Assembly: GCF_014839805.1 (NCBI RefSeq)
Contig: NC_051134.1
Coordinates: forward strand, 7,161,170-7,225,169
Direction: 5' to 3'
DNA length: 64,000 nucleotides
Source of the DNA: Manduca sexta
Taxonomy: Eukaryota; Arthropoda; Insecta; Lepidoptera; Sphingidae
Below, piece after piece: positions 1 to 11,616 of this stretch. The translations under genes and the position numbers were made by a program. Positions within the stretch are counted from its first letter, which is position 1. Each line of letters begins with the position of its first letter. The notes under the pieces were generated by a model. That model was not told the DNA's origin and did not search any database. It worked only from the letters and a program-made list of their open reading frames with translations.

Positions 1-1945
1 TCAAAGATAAAGGACTGATCAAAGCCTGCGAACAAATCTTCTTATAACGGATTTAAAGATATATGAACGTTAGCTAAAAAAAATAAGATTAAAGATGATT
101 CAGCAATTTTCATTGGCGTCATATCAGTGAGCATCAACCCTTATTTAAGTATGATCCAACACATAACCGACGACAACTGAAATTATCGCCAATTTCTATT
201 CACTCAACGCGCACATAAAGGTTTAAAAAATAATTCAATAATGAATAAAGTTGAAGAAAAATGGCAAACTCACAGCATGAAATAAATTCGATTTGCGAAA
301 TTCAATCCAAACTATCGGAGTAATGTACCGCCCGGGGGCTGCGGCCGAAAAAATATATTTGATAAATTAATGCTTAATTAATTGCATTAGCGTAACAAAA
401 GGGATTCTGTGTTACAAAATTTATTGAACAAAAAGATTTATTGGAACTTAGACATTGAATTAGAAAAATTGCTCCGTTAAAAAGGGCAATGGTGAGGGAA
501 TGACGTGATCTGGTTATTTTAACTGTAGCTGAGTTGAAGCCAACGCTCCCCTCGTGTGAGGTTGTTGGTGTCGTGACCTGCCACAGGCTCTAATCGGATC
601 GAGAAGATTATTAAGATAGGAAGAGAAACAACACCTAAATATACCTGTTTGATTCTGTAATTCAAATTAGAGAAACTTATATAATTGTACATTGCATAAT
701 GGTATAGCGATTCAATTTTCAAAGCTTTAAAGTACCTATATATTTAAATGATAAAGCGAAGTAGTCGCTACTCTTATGGTCAATATTTTTTGTACAAAAT
801 AATAGTATTAATACTAATGAAAAGGAATAAATTTTACCATATTATTGTCCTCATTAAACTGAGACATTATATGTCGTTTCACCACCCAGCAACTATTAAT
901 TGGTTAGTAACTGGAACATATAGCTTCTCAGCGGTAGAAAATCTCATAAATAAGTCTTATCAACAACCGTATCAACCATTTGCTTCTTAATCAAACAACT
1001 TCGACCGTATCTTGCAAATAGAACAACAATCTAACTCACGGCTAGAATCTGCAACTGAAATTGAACAGGAATTCCACGACTACGAGCAAAGTATCACAAC
1101 TAGACTAATAAGGCAATGTTTCAATTTTGCCGGCCAAAATTAATAATCTGCAGCTCTATGAGCCAGCACTAGTAGAGCCACTCTTCGCTCAAAGTTCGTG
1201 ATGAATAACGTAACATAATGGACCTCGCTACACTTACATCAAACTTTAAACCTAATAGACCTCTGCGAAATTAAATTCTGTGTCAGTTTAATTGAAGTCG
1301 AGAGGAGATTGGCCGTAAGCCGGCCGAGTGGTGACACAATTTATGCGCGGCGACACCGTAGTTATGCCGAAAATCGGAACGAAATAACGAAGTTCGGAGC
1401 AGAGTTGTAAGTATGGGGTATGGACTCGTCGACATAAATGTTTAATTATGATATATCAGATAGCCTTGTAAACACGTCTTTACCACGTAGATAATAATTG
1501 CTGCAAGAAAAAAACTTACTTTTGGGTCCAAAATCTATTTCCACAAAACTTTTGAAAATTTCTGGCATTCTAAGGACTAAACGCCAAAACACTCATGTTT
1601 ACAAACAACAAAATCAATTGTTACTAATATGGTGGTCATAGAAATATTCGAATTTCGTTTCACTTTTCTAATTTCGGCATGGCCATCCCGGACCGTTTCC
1701 ACCGATTTACCGCCGTGCCGACCTCGCGCGCCGTGTGACTAACCACACGATGTTATCAACGTTGTTACGGTTAAGTTAGTTGGTTCTTAAAAGAGACCCT
1801 TTCAACTCAATGAAAGGATATCCAGCGCTAAATAGTTTCGTGAATCTATGGACTGTGAAATATTTAATTGATTTCAAATGGTTTAGCGATTAATATGTAA
1901 ATATTACGTCATTATGTGAAGTATAAAATTATACTTGCTTCTTCT
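1..1945. other. AT-rich non-coding stretch, nothing identified
   Basis: Unique-looking AT-rich DNA. The only long open frames (519-722 minus, 748-990 plus) have low-complexity, Ile/Tyr-rich products with no recognisable domain. A short GC-richer patch lies near 1680-1740. I see no RNA gene or mobile-element end. Confidence 0.5.
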
Positions 1946-2295
1946 GATATTGCGTTAATAAATTATCACAAACTCGACTTTACCTCTAATACCATTGTAC
2001 CAAAAATATTTTTACCAAAAAACTCAGTTTTACTTTTCAAACTTTTTGATAATTTTGTAGTTTAGGACGAATATGATGTGTGCGTGATTGTATTTCTAAA
2101 TGAGAGTATGATGCTGCGACGAATTCTCTTAGAGTAGTAATAGCAGCATTAGAACGCCTATTAAATTACTTTTTAATTATACGAAATTTTTAATTATTTT
2201 GTTCGAATAAACACTTTTTTTATTTTACATTTTACGGATAGAATAACCAATTGTAAAGCGTTATTTTCTAGAAGATAAGTATATGGTTACATTTA
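1946..2295 (+). repeat. Unclassified dispersed repeat, copy 1 of 2
   Basis: About 350 bp that aligns by eye along its length with 23027-23392 in the same orientation. Shared landmarks in the same order are 'attgcgttaataaat', 'cagttttacttttc', 'tagtttag', 'gagtatgatg' against 'aagtatgatg', and 'agataagtat'. The copies differ at many positions and by small indels, so they are old. No ORF, terminal inverted repeat or poly-A end is visible, and I cannot assign the family. Confidence 0.55.
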
Positions 2296-2740
2296 GTAAT
2301 GAAATATAAAAAAAACCCTGTGAATATATTTAAAATTCTTTACTTTTACTTATAATAAGTTTGCCTGATAATAGTCCAATGATAAACAATAGTAACATAT
2401 CACATACACAAGACACTGTCAGTATTTCTTTAAAACATTAATTCTCATTTGTCTAGTAATAACACGAACTAAAATATTCTTCGAGTTCCACGCTTATATT
2501 TCTATGGATAAAATATAAATACTTATAAATAAAGATGATTTTATAAAACATAACCATATTAAGACGGTGTCATAATCGAATAAATATTAAAATAATCTTA
2601 CCATCTGTATCAGCGAATTACCCTGTTGAATATTTCAATAACCACTTCATCACATTTATTTTCACAATCAAACTGCCGTAAATATTCTATTGCTAGTTTG
2701 ATTAGACATTATGATCAAATTAACTTACCACCATTTCAAG

Positions 2741-2820
2741 GCTGCAAAGTCTTCGAAACGTCAGGAGAAAACCAAAATAATTAAAACCGCGATAAAATTT
2801 GAAAAATAGTTTAATTTTAA
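2741..2820 (+). repeat. 5'-truncated retroposon copy with 12-bp target duplication
   Basis: An 80-bp insert is flanked by direct repeats CACCATTTCAAG at 2729-2740 and 2821-2832. It starts inside a sequence also seen at 29735-29831 and 30902-30985 (landmarks 'gctgcaaagtcttcgaaa', 'ggagaaaac', 'accgcgat') and ends 'tagtttaattttaa'. A 12-bp duplication with 5' truncation is what LINE-driven retroposition leaves. The autonomous partner is unknown. Confidence 0.65.
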
Positions 2821-2832
2821 CACCATTTCAAG

Positions 2833-4044
2833 TTTATCAATTCCTATATATATAACTCTATAATTACATCTTCGCCCCAAATAACTGTAACACACCGGAA
2901 GTACAGCGCGCTCCCGATACAAATGTTATCATTTTATTTCTCATTTCAATAAGCACAATAATACAAACGCGCGTACTGATTCAGTAAATCTAATTTCCAT
3001 TCCATTATGCGAACAATCCAATTGAATCACCTGATTGGCTCGCCCTGCCCAGCTTAGTACTAGAGTTCGCACTCTCCTGCGGCGAAATCGTGCAGCACAA
3101 ATGAAACATAATTAATGTATTTTTGTTGATTTAAGAACGCCCTATTGTCTACCTATATGTATAAGATGATGTCCCGTGACTATAAAAAGTGCAGTCCTCC
3201 AAATGTTGGAAGTATAATAAAAATAAACATTGCGAAAAAAATTCAATATACAATGATTCGATTATGACAGCTGGGTTAGGATTTTATGACTGGCTGCTTG
3301 CTGTCGTCAATAATACAATTTTTTATTCATCGCAGTTAAAGTATTAGTGATTCTTTATAGAAAGTTATTGATTATCTTAGTTAGATATCAAGCGACTGTG
3401 TTGACTCTTTGACCTCAATAAATTCAAAACATAATACAGATTCAAAAGAAAAATTATTAATTTAAATATTGTTGTAACCTATTAATTTTGCGATGTCCAG
3501 AAATCGATTGCCTCTTTATTATTTCTTCATTTTATAATTCTTTAATTACAAATTCCGGGGACCTTTTGTTATTTTGTGACGAAAATACGTTTAAATTTTA
3601 GAACACTGGTTGTGTCCAATTTAATATACGCTCTCATAAAAAAGGGTTTAATTCAGAGATAAATTGGGGTCAAATTGCGCATAAACACATGCCCAACACA
3701 TTACGTCTCTTCTACATTCAAATTGGTATCATGAATTGTAAAAAGAGCTGTTAAACGTCACACATATTTATTTGGAAAATGTTTTTTTATCGCAAAGTAT
3801 ACGAGTTTCTTTCTAATTCGTTTGAGTAGCAAGTTGCGAAAAGGACCCGAGAATTTGTTTAAACTAGTCGAGTTTTAAGTACAGTTAAAATATTTTTACG
3901 TAAGAGTCACGGACGCTTTAGTTTAGAGTATACATTTACAAGTTGGACGCCGAGGTTCGTTCTTCAGTGTTCAGCGCGTTGTGTTGGTCTTTCTAATTGA
4001 TCAATTAATTTGATCCCTGTCTATATCAGTTTACCCACGTACCA
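2833..4044. other. AT-rich non-coding stretch
   Basis: No supported gene. At 3950-3995 there are two TCAGTG/TCAGCG initiator-like motifs in a locally less AT-rich stretch. This could be a start site but there is no supporting TATA box. It ends against a LINE tail. Confidence 0.4.
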
Positions 4045-4215
4045 GCAAGCACAGCGTTGGACGTCCACCTGCAAGGTAGACAGACGAGTTGATGAAGGTC
4101 GCAGGAACACGCTGGATGCGGGTAACTTTCGACAGGTCCGTCTGGAAATCTTTGGGAGAGGACTATGTTCAGCAGTGGACTTTATGTGGCTGATAATGAT
4201 GATGAAACGAAGTTT
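4045..4215 (+). pseudogene. RTE-type LINE 3' end (reverse transcriptase ORF C-terminus), degraded
   Basis: In one frame the stretch 4133-4180 reads DRSVWKSLGEDYVQQW and then a stop, followed by an ATG/ATA-rich tail ('gataatgatgatga'). The tail motif, an aspartate-arginine pair, a Trp, then LGExYVQQW, is the conserved extreme C-terminus of RTE-clade ORF2 proteins in Lepidoptera. Two other pieces of the same C-terminus occur at 59115-59212 and 61478-61655. The upstream part is out of frame, and the endonuclease and palm domains are absent. It is a dead 5'-truncated copy. Confidence 0.6.
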
Positions 4216-4299
4216 GACCCTAAGATTCTTATATGAAAGTTAAAATGAGACAGGCAATCCACGTAATTTCAAGATAGTATAATACATACATACGATATC

Positions 4300-4445
4300 A
4301 TGTTACAATGTTTTTTATTGGCTTAGTAGGCAAACTAGAAAGTGTTCCGCCTGGTGGTAAGCAGTATCCACCGCCCATCGACTAAAATAATGCCAGAGGT
4401 ACAGCGTAGCCGATACCTACCAGGAAGTGAGCACTTTTTTAAAAC
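4300..4445 (+). repeat. Dispersed repeat related to 10372-10695 and 24208-24390
   Basis: Shares with the other two copies the order 'cctggtggtaag', 'accgccc', and an end resembling 'gatacctaccaggaagtgag' (compare 'gacctaccaccagtaa' at 10670-10685). It is more diverged than the other two. No TIRs are seen. The family is common in my recollection of lepidopteran DNA but I cannot name its class. Confidence 0.4.
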
Positions 4446-4892
4446 CTTGTACGTGTAGTTTCCCAAAAATCGACCGTCCTGTTAGTCTCGTTTAAAATCT
4501 CGTTGATAAAACCTTATTAAAATCTGAGAATCGATTGACAGACTTTTCTAGATATTTCAATATCTAGGACGAAGTGAACTACCCAGCTCTCTGACAAAAT
4601 CAAGTCCATGCGAGTAAGACGGCGTACACTTGAGCCAGAGCACCGTTTTGGCGTTTACGTTATCGCTGGAACGCAATCTGTTAATACTCGCTCTATTTGT
4701 AGCACAATTTACATCGGAAATGTAAGAACAGATGTGGGATTGACGTGAATAGAAACGATAACTTACACCATAATATTTCGATACAATCTCGAAGTATTCA
4801 TCCACTTGAATGTCGCGAAGAAATTAAGCGTCTGATGTTAAGCGCAATAACTTTAAGCAAAAGAATATATTTTTATCACTAAATTGCACACA
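4446..4892. other. Non-coding, one minus-strand open frame
   Basis: Holds an 82-codon minus-strand open frame (4805-4557) beginning MDEYFEIVSKYYG with mixed, coding-like composition but no recognised domain. It is not called as a gene because no splice site, promoter or homolog can be shown. Confidence 0.25.
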
Positions 4893-5129
4893 TATCATCA
4901 CGCATTTAACCTCGAAAGGGTAAGCAAAGGCGCAACTAGGGCACTCAGTTTTCGCCAAGTGTGTTGCGTCCCATGATGTGATAGGGCGAGCCTATTGCCA
5001 TATCGGGCTCAAATTTCATACTCCGTGGTGATACTGAGCAGAAAAACTCAAATATCACTTTGCCCAAACCGGGATTCGAACCTCAGAGCGCTGCCATACA
5101 TGCAGTACAACTACGTCACTGAGGCAGTC
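4893..5129 (-). repeat. Full-length tRNA-derived SINE (family S2)
   Basis: Read on the minus strand it opens with 'gactgcctcagtgacgtag' (A-box region) and has a B-box-like 'ggttcgaatcc'. The body then has 'tttttctgctcagtatca', 'gcccgatatggcaatagg', 'atcacatcatgggac' and 'cttggcgaaaa'. The same order occurs on the plus strand at 38477-38722. This is a Pol III-transcribed, LINE-dependent element. Its head could be mistaken for a tRNA gene, but cloverleaf pairing is not preserved. Confidence 0.75.
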
Positions 5130-5868
5130 ACTTAATTGCAAGACGAATATATTACAGAAGCATAATAAGTTATCTTGTCATTGTAAATGTATGCAATCTT
5201 TATAAAATAATCGCCTGCACAGAATAACTATGTTTAGTAGTTTTCTCAGTAAGTGATTAATTTATAATCTTATGAGAAATTAATGATTCTATAACCTTAT
5301 ACCTTAATATCAACTGATATGTATAATTACTGTATATAAACATCTCAAAACAATAGTCTGAGTATTGTAAGCTTTAGTGTTTTTGAAATTGGTTTTGGAA
5401 GAGGTATCTATTATTTACAAAACCTTACTACCAGCATCATGCAGAATACCAAAGCCATTGCTTAATTATCTGTTTGGTTCTGGAGACGAAGCTACAGTAT
5501 CTACGAAAAATACAATACGAAGCTACGTTAGAGAATTGATATTGTTAGCGATAGCGGACAGGTTTTTGCGATACGTAGGTGCGAGCGCGTGTGGACTGCT
5601 AAACGGATCCGGCCGATTAATTTAGGGCCGGTCCGACGAACGTGTCACCAGACGCTCTGAGACATCCGCGGGAGATTACCTCGTGGAACAAGGAACGAGG
5701 TCATAGCGTCTTATAAGATGCGGGAGGTAGTGGAAGGCTATAATGGTAGTTTGTAGAAGTAAGTTTTATTAACAAATAAACGTTTTTATTTTCTAAATAT
5801 ATTTTTAAATAGAAAATAAAAGTCGATTGCAGTTCTATCTAGAAGAAGGTATTTTTATACAAGTACGA
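5130..5868. other. Non-coding with a GC-richer block at 5560-5745
   Basis: Mostly AT-rich. The 5560-5745 block is unusually GC-rich and ends just before an A/T run. An open frame (5377-5625) runs into it but starts with GTG and has no recognisable domain. It could be a fragment of an unknown element. Confidence 0.35.
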
Positions 5869-6092
5869 CAATGTGACCTCATTGCATCTGATGGTAAGTG
5901 AAGTGTTCAATAGAATGTCGACTGACGACAGATGATTACATATCGGCAGTTGACACAATTTTGCCGGCCTGTTTGAGCCGAGTATACATAGGCTGATCTT
6001 AGAACGCAACACACATACGCGGGTTACTATGACGGGTATTACGCCGTGTGTATGGTGTTCGCTATCCGAGCGGATATAAAATACCACCAGCA
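5869..6092 (+). repeat. About 220-bp dispersed repeat (family A), near full length
   Basis: Shares ordered landmarks with six other places: 'tgatggtaagtg', 'aatagaatgtcgactgac', 'gatgattac', 'gacacaatt.tgccggcctg', 'ataggctgatc', and an end near 'tccgagcggatat'. Other copies are at 19117-19322, 26914-27003, 28996-29095 (minus), 30570-30790 (minus), 37478-37605 and 52586-52765 (minus). No TIRs or long ORF are visible. I cannot tell whether it is a SINE, a MITE or a LINE tail. Confidence 0.6.
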
Positions 6093-6777
6093 AAACTGAT
6101 ACCAACAGTATTTCACTTTGCGAAATAAAAAATAGCTAAAAAGAAACCGGTTTTATTAAATTTCGCATTCGAGCAAACACAGGCGTTTACATCTAACAAA
6201 CATATTAATAAATTGATAAAACGCTTTTATAAAATAACGCAGAATTATTACAGGATTTAAAACAGACATAAATAATACAAATAACATCGAATGCTTATAA
6301 CTTGCACGCCGTATAAAAACAAATCAATTTGGTGTCTACAATCCGTGAGAAAAGCGCTCGCGCACACCATCCGAGCGGCTGACAAATCGATTGCCGGCCA
6401 GTAGACTATATTCCGTAATGGACCCCCCGTGACCCACCCGACCCACGACCCCCCATTCTCGAGCAATCGCTCTCTGTCAACGAGACGCTTCTTGCAGCAT
6501 AAATGATGCACTCGAATGCGTTTTTAATTCTTTTAACAATGGCATTTTCGTTTTTATCTTGTATTGATCGGAGAAGTGATTTTGTCTTAAAGACGGTATG
6601 GTGTTAAATAGTTAATATCGACTTTTTACTGTAGGAGGCTGCTTTTAGAATGTGATACGCGTTTAATAAGTTATGTTTACTTTGCATACTATTGTAAGTT
6701 TTTACGATAACATCGTTATTGTTTGATGTCTAAAAACTTATTAAATAAAAAGAATCAAAAATATATATTTCATATAC
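6093..6777. other. Non-coding stretch, nothing identified
   Basis: AT-rich apart from a C-run-rich patch at 6420-6460. The 6257-6511 minus-strand open frame lacks any domain. No RNA or repeat end is recognised. Confidence 0.4.
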
Positions 6778-6942
6778 CAGTGGCGAAGCGTCAATACAGC
6801 CCGATTCCTCTACCGGCTTACTTTATAGGTTTACTTACGTTTGTCTTAGATTTTATTTTCTGTTAAATTGGTTGTGATATGTCAACAAAAGATTTTTTTT
6901 TGCACCGGGTTACCTTTTGAAAAATTTAACCCGTCGCCACTG
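6778..6942 (+). mobile_element. hAT-like MITE, CAGTGGCG termini, 165 bp
   Basis: Begins CAGTGGCGAA and ends TCGCCACTG, an inverted terminal pair. The flanking 8-mers are TCATATAC (6770-6777) and TCATAATA (6943-6950), which share five leading bases and fit an aged 8-bp duplication. CAGTG-type ends with 8-bp duplications are typical of hAT elements. It has no coding capacity, so a transposase must act in trans. Sister copy: 26636-26770. A single similar end lies at 39695. Confidence 0.65.
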
Positions 6943-6950
6943 TCATAATA

Positions 6951-7773
6951 TGCCATTATATAAACATCAACAATTAAGGCCTTAGTGATCTAACACTAGG
7001 CTATTTATTATTTAGATTTTTTGTAGACTGACAATTTGATTATCTTCTTTTCATTGTCTTATAAAAATAAACAAAAATAACATCAATTTGCTACACTAAG
7101 TACATAAAATAGGGCACCGACCCCGAGGGACTGCAAAGGAAACGCGATCCTGCAGCACAAGACTCTTGAGCCTTGGAATGTAGGCATATACGTACCGACA
7201 TATTACGAGGCCCTTGAGGCCCATTATGACTGCCGTTGTCCGGCACCTACTTGTAAATACCACAAACTTACTAACACATGCAACTCCACCTTTATCTGGA
7301 CGGTATAAGATAAATTTTCGATAGCACTAACAGCAACAACATCCTGGTAGGTTGTGCATAACAAGTTTATTCATGCTGCCAGAAATTATAGAGTTCGGTT
7401 AAAATTACCTATGAAGTTGATTAACCGAATGGCATGTGTAAGTTTGTCGGATATAGGGTAATGTTGTATCTATCGGGTATAGCGGGTAATCAGCGGGTAG
7501 TTACATATTAAGGACTGTTTTGCGGGTAATATTGTTCACGACTTCGAAATAGCGCGTTAATTAACTACAAACAAGGGTATCGCTCTAGTTATCATGTTGT
7601 TGGCTTTTCCTCCGGGTTACTAGCGTCAATGTTGTGAGTTATTTTGTGTATTTACCCGTTGTTCTGATATTATAGCAGTGTAGTAAGGAGGTTAATCGAG
7701 AAATTACGTTTTCTATTTCAAAATCAGACTAAATATTTGGGTGAATTTAATGAGAAGCATCTATATGATAAAT
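6951..7773. other. Non-coding with a 66-codon open frame at 7108-7305
   Basis: The plus-strand frame 7108-7305 has no stop and no ATG start, is GC-richer than its surroundings, and encodes a Cys-containing stretch (YDCRCPAPTCKYH). It may be a remnant of coding DNA or of an unknown repeat. Near 7480-7540 'gcgggta' recurs three times. Confidence 0.25.
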
Positions 7774-8100
7774 GCGGCGATAGCCTAGTTGGGTGTGGAA
7801 CGGACTGCCGAGACGAATGTCCGTAGGTTCAAAGTCCCAAGGGCACACACCTCTGACTTTTCTAAAAATCATGTGTGTATTCTTTGTGAATTTATCGTTC
7901 GCTTTAACGGTGAAGGAAAACATCGTGAGGAAACCTGCACATCTGAGAAGTTCTCTATAGGATTTTCGAAGGTGTGTGAAGTCTACCAATCCGCACTAGG
8001 CCAGCGTGGTGGACTAAGGCCTAATCCCTCTCAGTAGTAGAGGAGGCCCGTGCTCAGCAGTGGGCAAGTATATAATACAGGGCTGATATTATTATTATAA
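7774..8100 (+). repeat. Full-length tRNA-derived SINE (family S1)
   Basis: The tRNA-like head starts at 'gcggcgatagcctagttggg' (A box) with 'ggttcaaagtccc' (B box) about 40 bp on. The body contains 'cgctttaacggtgaagga', 'atcgtgaggaaacctgc', 'tccgcactaggccagcg' and 'agtagtagaggaggcccgt', then a (TTA)n tail. Three shorter copies in the window (20405-20590, 49900-50072, 51615-51828) lack the head. An open frame of 82 codons across it is incidental. Confidence 0.8.
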
Positions 8101-9465
8101 TATATCTATATGATTTGCCCTAAAATTTGAATATTTGCTCCTTCTCTATTATGGATTTAAAAATCGACGAAACACGTATGCAGTACTTATCCCTGTTTAT
8201 ACCACACTTCCGAAGTAAACACGTGAGCTCATCTTACCGACACCGCTCTTGACCTTGAACCCTTACATCGAAGCGGGTTAAAAATGCAGACAAATTTGTA
8301 ATGAAACCGCGCCGGCAACTCCAATATAGTTGTTAAATTCACACCAGCATTGTGCTGGTGTCGTAAACGTGGTTTACTATACACCTGAACGCCTGCACGG
8401 CTTCTGATAGCAGGATAATGATGGTGGCACAATGAGGTGAGGTGACAAAAAAAAAACACATTTGCCAATTGTCATGAATACTTCAACGGTTACAGAAAAT
8501 TCTGAACACAATACAATTGGCGTGGGCATCTGGAAGTTGGACAAAATATAAACACAAAACAAATATTTGCTGGTTATAAATCATAAAACTGACTTCTAAG
8601 GGATGAATATTTTATTCTTTTCTCATTAAGGCAATTATAATCCTTATGAAGGTATATCTGCTCAATATAAAGTAATATAAAATAAGTCTACCATTATTTA
8701 CTATTTAATTCACTTGTTTGTTGACTTTATGCACATAATATTATATAATAATAAAAAAAAAAAATTAATAAACCAAGTCAAATTAATGTTGACCAATGTG
8801 TGCGCTCGGTGTGCCCCGGTCCGATTAAGCAGTCGTTACACGGAATCGGTTTTTACGGCAGCATCCTGAATATTTCAGCGAGATGAAGTGATAAAAAAAT
8901 GTTGGCCCACCAATTGGGAGGCCCTTGCCCCCACCCCCGACCCTTCCTCTGCGGACATGGGCTACAAACCCGTTTATTGTTCTCATTTTACTACCCTTTT
9001 ATCTTACTGAAAATGTTTAACCTCGCCTGAATTTCACAATTTACTAACAATAATATCGTTGTAAATTTTTTATTTGGTTTATGTTTTTTATTTTTGCGGG
9101 CAACAAAGGACGACGATTGTAGATAATGTTCCCGCGGGAGAAATAACGCCAGCGTCGGAGGAAATAGGGTCTTACAGGAACATTTTTACTAAATAAAACG
9201 TATCCTGGTTGTGAAATAACAAAATGTAGTAATATTTAAAATAAACCTTAACTTACTAGATTACACTACTATCATCGAAGGAGTGTGTGTAGACGTAAAT
9301 ATATTATGGATTTATAACTTTCAGAAATGCTTCTCATGCCATTTAGAAATGACGTCCAAATTGCATTGCCAGAGATTATAACTCAAAGTTCTGGTTGATA
9401 TTTTATATGGGCAAACATAGTATGTGATCAGCTCTTCTGTTTACATAAGTTAAATATAATACAAA
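8101..9465. other. Non-coding stretch, nothing identified
   Basis: AT-rich with an A10-12 run near 8754 and a C-rich patch at 8925-8945. Minus-strand open frames at 8229-8562 overlap each other and show no domain. Confidence 0.4.
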
Positions 9466-9469
9466 ACAA

Positions 9470-9660
9470 TTTGTCGGATTTTATCGCGGTTTTTTATAAA
9501 ATAATTTTCTACCGACGTTTCGAAGAGGTTTGGACCCTTCTTAACCTATCAGTTTGTATGGGCCGGGTCCTAAGAAGAATTCGATTCGAATCCCAGATCA
9601 GGCAATATTATGGGATTTTTAAAGCCGATTTTTCCTCAATTAGTTTCGTCAAGGTATAAT
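9470..9660. repeat. Two abutting repeat remnants: family C end (minus) and tRNA-like SINE head (plus)
   Basis: 9475-9530 is the reverse complement of the family C landmarks ('ttttatcgcggtt', 'ccgacgtttcgaaga'; compare 30826-30985). At 9540-9640 'gattcgaatcccagatcagg' resembles a B box plus the S2 SINE junction ('gggtcaggc...' at 38540). Both are truncated and old. Confidence 0.45.
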
Positions 9661-10371
9661 TCACGCAAGCGACCGATCATAAAAACTAAATCCAAATCCT
9701 TTCTATACCAGAGTGGATTTGAAAAACTGTATTGCGGTGAACCAAAATTTCAGTGAAATATGGGCAGGTGCAAATAATTTCGACAGTTGTTAACCTTCAC
9801 ATCCTAAAACTGCATAAAGTTCCCGTTTCATTCGTAACTCGTGTGTCTGAAAAAGTCCTGAAAAAGTGCAATCTAATTAAACCGGTGGCCCAGTTGTCGT
9901 GAGCCGCTCCTGAAACCGACAAGTTCATCCAACTTGTTTCAGCTTACTGTTCCGGATTTGTAGCGGACTTTACCTCTATGACGGATCGTGGTGTGATTTT
10001 TCCTTTTTAAACTACCGGGAAATTTACAACGTAAAAAGGGTAGCACTCCTTAAGAGCAGATATAAAATGTAGTTAGGTTTTATAGTTTACTGTTTACTAT
10101 TTATTTGTCCTGTATTCGCGCGCCCGGTTATGTAGGTGTTACAATATTATTTATTTCGGTCGCTAAGCAACATTATGCACGGATTCTAGTGTATTTGGAC
10201 TTTTAGCCATGCCCATGCATTAAGGACTTAAAATTCAATGTCTCAGACTGACACAAAGCAAAAAAACACGCAACTCAGCAATTTATTTACTAATCTGCGC
10301 AATATTAGACAACAAACATGATGGTTACGATAATATAAAAGTTAGCAGCTAAGTTATAAATATATCTCTTG
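9661..10371. other. Non-coding stretch, nothing identified
   Basis: AT-rich; no supported gene or repeat end. A minus-strand open frame just downstream (10354-10560) lies inside a repeat. Confidence 0.4.
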
Positions 10372-10695
10372 CTTTGTGTCTTTTATTGCTTTAAATGAAG
10401 AGACGATCTTGCCGTTCGCCTGATGGTAAGTGAGGCGACCGCCCATAAACAGTAGAAACACCATCCAATACCTCGAATGACAAAGTAATGTTTGGTATTC
10501 CACTGCGCTCGTAATCCTGAGATATGCGGTGTTAAGTCTTACTCTATCCAGTAGTATCACTGGCTACAATGTTCTTCAAACCGGAACACAACAGTTAATA
10601 CACAGAGCTGTTTGGGAGCAGAAATAGACATTGCGGTAGTACCTACCCAAGCGAACTCTCACATATGAGAGACCTACCACCAGTAAGCTTTGCAC
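10372..10695 (+). repeat. Dispersed repeat (family B), longest copy
   Basis: Starts near 'gacgatcttgccgttcgcc' and contains 'ctgatggtaagtgaggcgac', 'ataaacagtagaaacac', 'tattccactgcgctc' and 'gcggtagtacctaccc'. The first half matches 24208-24390 well, and the end resembles the end of 4300-4445. It has no ORF and no clear terminal repeats. Confidence 0.55.
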
Positions 10696-10699
10696 GCAT

Positions 10700-11616
10700 A
10701 TTCAATGTTTTTTTTTTTTGAATCAATTTACTGCAATGTGCTTGGTTATTACACAGATGATTTGTTTCTTAACTAATACGATATTTACATTTAACCCTGT
10801 ACTGCTGAACGCCTACGTCGCAGCGAGTTAACATTACAATATAGGTCAGTGATTGTGTCTTCCTCGTGGCTGTAAGTTCTATTCTTTCATTTTTCGAGTA
10901 GTGACAGTCATAACTGAACTGACAATTTATAGTCCAGGAATCGATGTGATATAAGGTATTTTTATATCCCTAAAAATACATGTTTCCTATGGGGCTTTAA
11001 TTTTGGATTCTATTTTGTATTACTTTACAACTTTTGCGTGTATATTTAATTTTGTATACTTATGCAACATAACTGTATTAGTTTTTATATTATATCATAA
11101 GTTTTGGCGTAAGCAATTATTGGTGGCCAAAAAATCATAAAAATGTTAATATCACGAAATAAGGTTTCAAAGGTAATGGATAATTTGGAAAAGGCAAAAA
11201 TGAAGTTTATAAGCTGATTACATTTACTTAAGCAAGTTCTATAAAATAATGATCAACATTGTTTTGACTAAAAACAATATCGAACAAAAACATACTGATA
11301 CCAAGACAAACAAGTGATTCGAACAAACTGAAAAATCTGTACACAAACTGAGTTTTCTAACTGAAAAATATTTTCAGATTCACTAACGACCCGTCTACAC
11401 CGAGCGTTGAAACGCGCGGATTATTTTATACTCAATTTGTGTTAGATTTTTTTTTTTTGTATTGAAACTAGCACGTAATTTAGGATATGTAATTAAAATA
11501 GTTGTAACAAATAAATTGTGTTATTCGGAAAAACGTTACATTCTATATACATTTGCAATAAAAATATTTGAATGTGTAGTTTTAGTTTTTTTTTTCTTTT
11601 CTCTTTTTTTAAACAG
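10700..11616. other. AT-rich non-coding stretch
   Basis: Poly-T tracts at 10707-10720, 11448-11458 and 11584-11610; the last leads into the candidate acceptor at 11616. The open frame 11462-11656 is low-complexity and is broken by this splice-like signal. Confidence 0.4.

Noticed and set aside
3940..4000. Promoter at 'cttcagtgttcagcg'
   Set aside because: Initiator-like words without TATA or DPE and followed by a LINE tail; too weak to call.
5080..5129. tRNA gene by B-box sequence
   Set aside because: Part of SINE S2; acceptor stem and anticodon arm do not pair. The same holds for the heads at 7774, 38477 and 63140.
7789..8037. 82-codon ORF, with a matching C-terminus at 51537-51770
   Set aside because: Both frames cross copies of SINE S1; the shared peptide reflects shared SINE sequence.
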